Assembly: GCA_022866185.1 (NCBI GenBank)
Contig: JALHUG010000010.1
Coordinates: 1-5,822, forward strand
Source: Dehalococcoidia bacterium
GTDB lineage: Bacteria; Chloroflexota; Dehalococcoidia; SM23-28-2
Length of the DNA stretch: 5,822 nucleotides
Direction: 5' to 3'
Shown here: piece by piece, positions 5,053-5,822 of the stretch
How the letters are laid out: each line of letters opens with the position of its first letter
How positions within the stretch are numbered: position 1 is the stretch's first letter
Program-made: the position numbers and the translations under genes
The notes under the pieces: generated by a model
The model's input: the letters and a program-made list of their open reading frames with translations, nothing else
The model's database searches: none
Told to the model about the DNA's origin: nothing

Positions 5053-5822
5053 CTACAGCTCGCGGAAGTTGACTAACCGCTCGAAGTCAATGGTGCCGCT
5101 CTCCGAGAAGTTGTCGGCTTGTATTCCAGCCTCTTCGGCAGCGGCTAAAGAGTTCATTCCCCCCAGCAGCACCATTCCTACCTTGCTCAGGCCCACGGGG
5201 ATCTGGCACAGCGGCTCGCTGGCCTCACCGATGCGGAGTATTCCGTCGATGCCGGCCTGCTTGAGCTCCGTTCTGGTCTTCTCCACCAGTGGTTTTGCCG
5301 GGGCCGGTATCTCGCGGAAATTGGCCAGTATTCTTCCGTTTCCTGTGGTTGCGGCGTCGCGCACTCGCGTCATTCTGGCCCTGATGTAGGCTTCGGAGGG
5401 GTCGAGAGAGGAGCCGGCGTAGGTGATTATGGCCAGGAACCTTCTGGGGCGGGAGTTTCGCATCTCCAGCACCCCTCCGAACCTGGAGTCGGTGGGGACG
5501 CCTGCTTTCAGCAGAACTCCGTTCACCACGGCGCTGCAAACAGTGGCGAGGCCAACCATACCCTCTGGGATGACGGTGTCGCCCAGCTTCTCGCCCGGGG
5601 AGGCTACGGCCACCAATTCGCTAACAGATAGGCCAGCGTCGAAGGCAGGTTTCATGGCCGCCAGGGCGTCCCTGAATCTGTCTTTGGGGAATAGGGATGT
5701 ATTTATGGGCACCCGGCCGGTGCGTCGGATGGGGTCGAAGGTGGTCTGAAAGGCCAGTAGCTCGATCCGCTCGATCACGAAGCCAACCTGATCCGGCACC
5801 AGGGCGCTTCTCAGCTCGGCCA
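5053..5822 (-). CDS. NrpR/DUF128-type nitrogen regulator, 5' end cut by window
   Basis: The frame is open to the right edge; 255 full codons are visible. It reads AELRSALVPDQVGFVIERIE from the edge, like the junction between an N-terminal winged helix and the DUF128 domain in NrpR proteins. The helix-turn-helix would therefore lie outside the window, and the GTG at 5799 is probably not the start. Visible residues include SRFGGVLEM (112-120), YAGSSLDPSEAYI (134-146), TGNGRILANFREIP (159-172) and GMVLLGGMNSLAAAEEAGI (215-233), the patterns I associate with NrpR regulatory domains. Only one such domain fits before the stop. In methanogens NrpR represses nif and glnA and is released by 2-oxoglutarate. 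Here gdhA lies downstream on the same strand, 250 bases away, with its own promoter. The family call is by remembered motif similarity. Regulation of gdhA is inference. Confidence 0.82.
   Translation of the reverse strand, partial: AELRSALVPDQVGFVIERIELLAFQTTFDPIRRTGRVPINTSLFPKDRFRDALAAMKPAFDAGLSVSELVAVASPGEKLGDTVIPEGMVGLATVCSAVVNGVLLKAGVPTDSRFGGVLEMRNSRPRRFLAIITYAGSSLDPSEAYIRARMTRVRDAATTGNGRILANFREIPAPAKPLVEKTRTELKQAGIDGILRIGEASEPLCQIPVGLSKVGMVLLGGMNSLAAAEEAGIQADNFSESGTIDFERLVNFREL

Overview
The window is a GC-rich bacterial chromosomal segment that most resembles Chloroflexota, possibly the Dehalococcoidia/SAR202 side. This placement is an inference. It rests on a DUF128/NrpR-type nitrogen regulator in a bacterial context, a 40-residue-period TPR/NB-ARC protein of a kind common in that phylum, sigma70-like promoters, and strong Shine-Dalgarno sites with one probable TTG start. 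There are five protein-coding genes, two of them cut by the window edges. I see no RNA gene, insertion sequence or CRISPR array.

Left block, minus strand (1-3022): hisS (1757-3022, histidyl-tRNA synthetase, 421 aa) is followed after 11 bases by a 3'-truncated gene (1745 down to base 1) for a STAND ATPase. The STAND protein has an N-terminal membrane anchor, an NB-ARC core with clear Walker A and B motifs, a winged-helix region and the start of a TPR array. The two genes look like one transcription unit. The STAND gene carries an in-frame Asp-rich tandem-repeat insert.

Middle (3023-3521): a short divergent region holds a good promoter (TTGGCC, 17 bp, TATAAT) driving a small plus-strand gene (3189-3494). 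Its product is a 101-aa, Arg/Pro-rich protein with a C-terminal membrane segment and no recognised function.

Right block, minus strand (3522-5822): gdhA (3522-4802, glutamate dehydrogenase, 426 aa, all key catalytic residues present) lies 250 bases downstream of a 5'-truncated gene (5053-5822) for an NrpR/DUF128-type regulator. The intergenic region contains two GC-rich hairpins just after the regulator stop, then a promoter with a perfect TTGACA box. An 18-bp perfect palindrome sits at the predicted transcription start of gdhA, followed by three tandem heptamers. Archaeal NrpR responds to 2-oxoglutarate, which is the carbon substrate of glutamate dehydrogenase. A plausible reading is therefore that this is a local nitrogen-control unit in which the regulator, or another nitrogen regulator, acts on gdhA through the palindrome. 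That link is inference.
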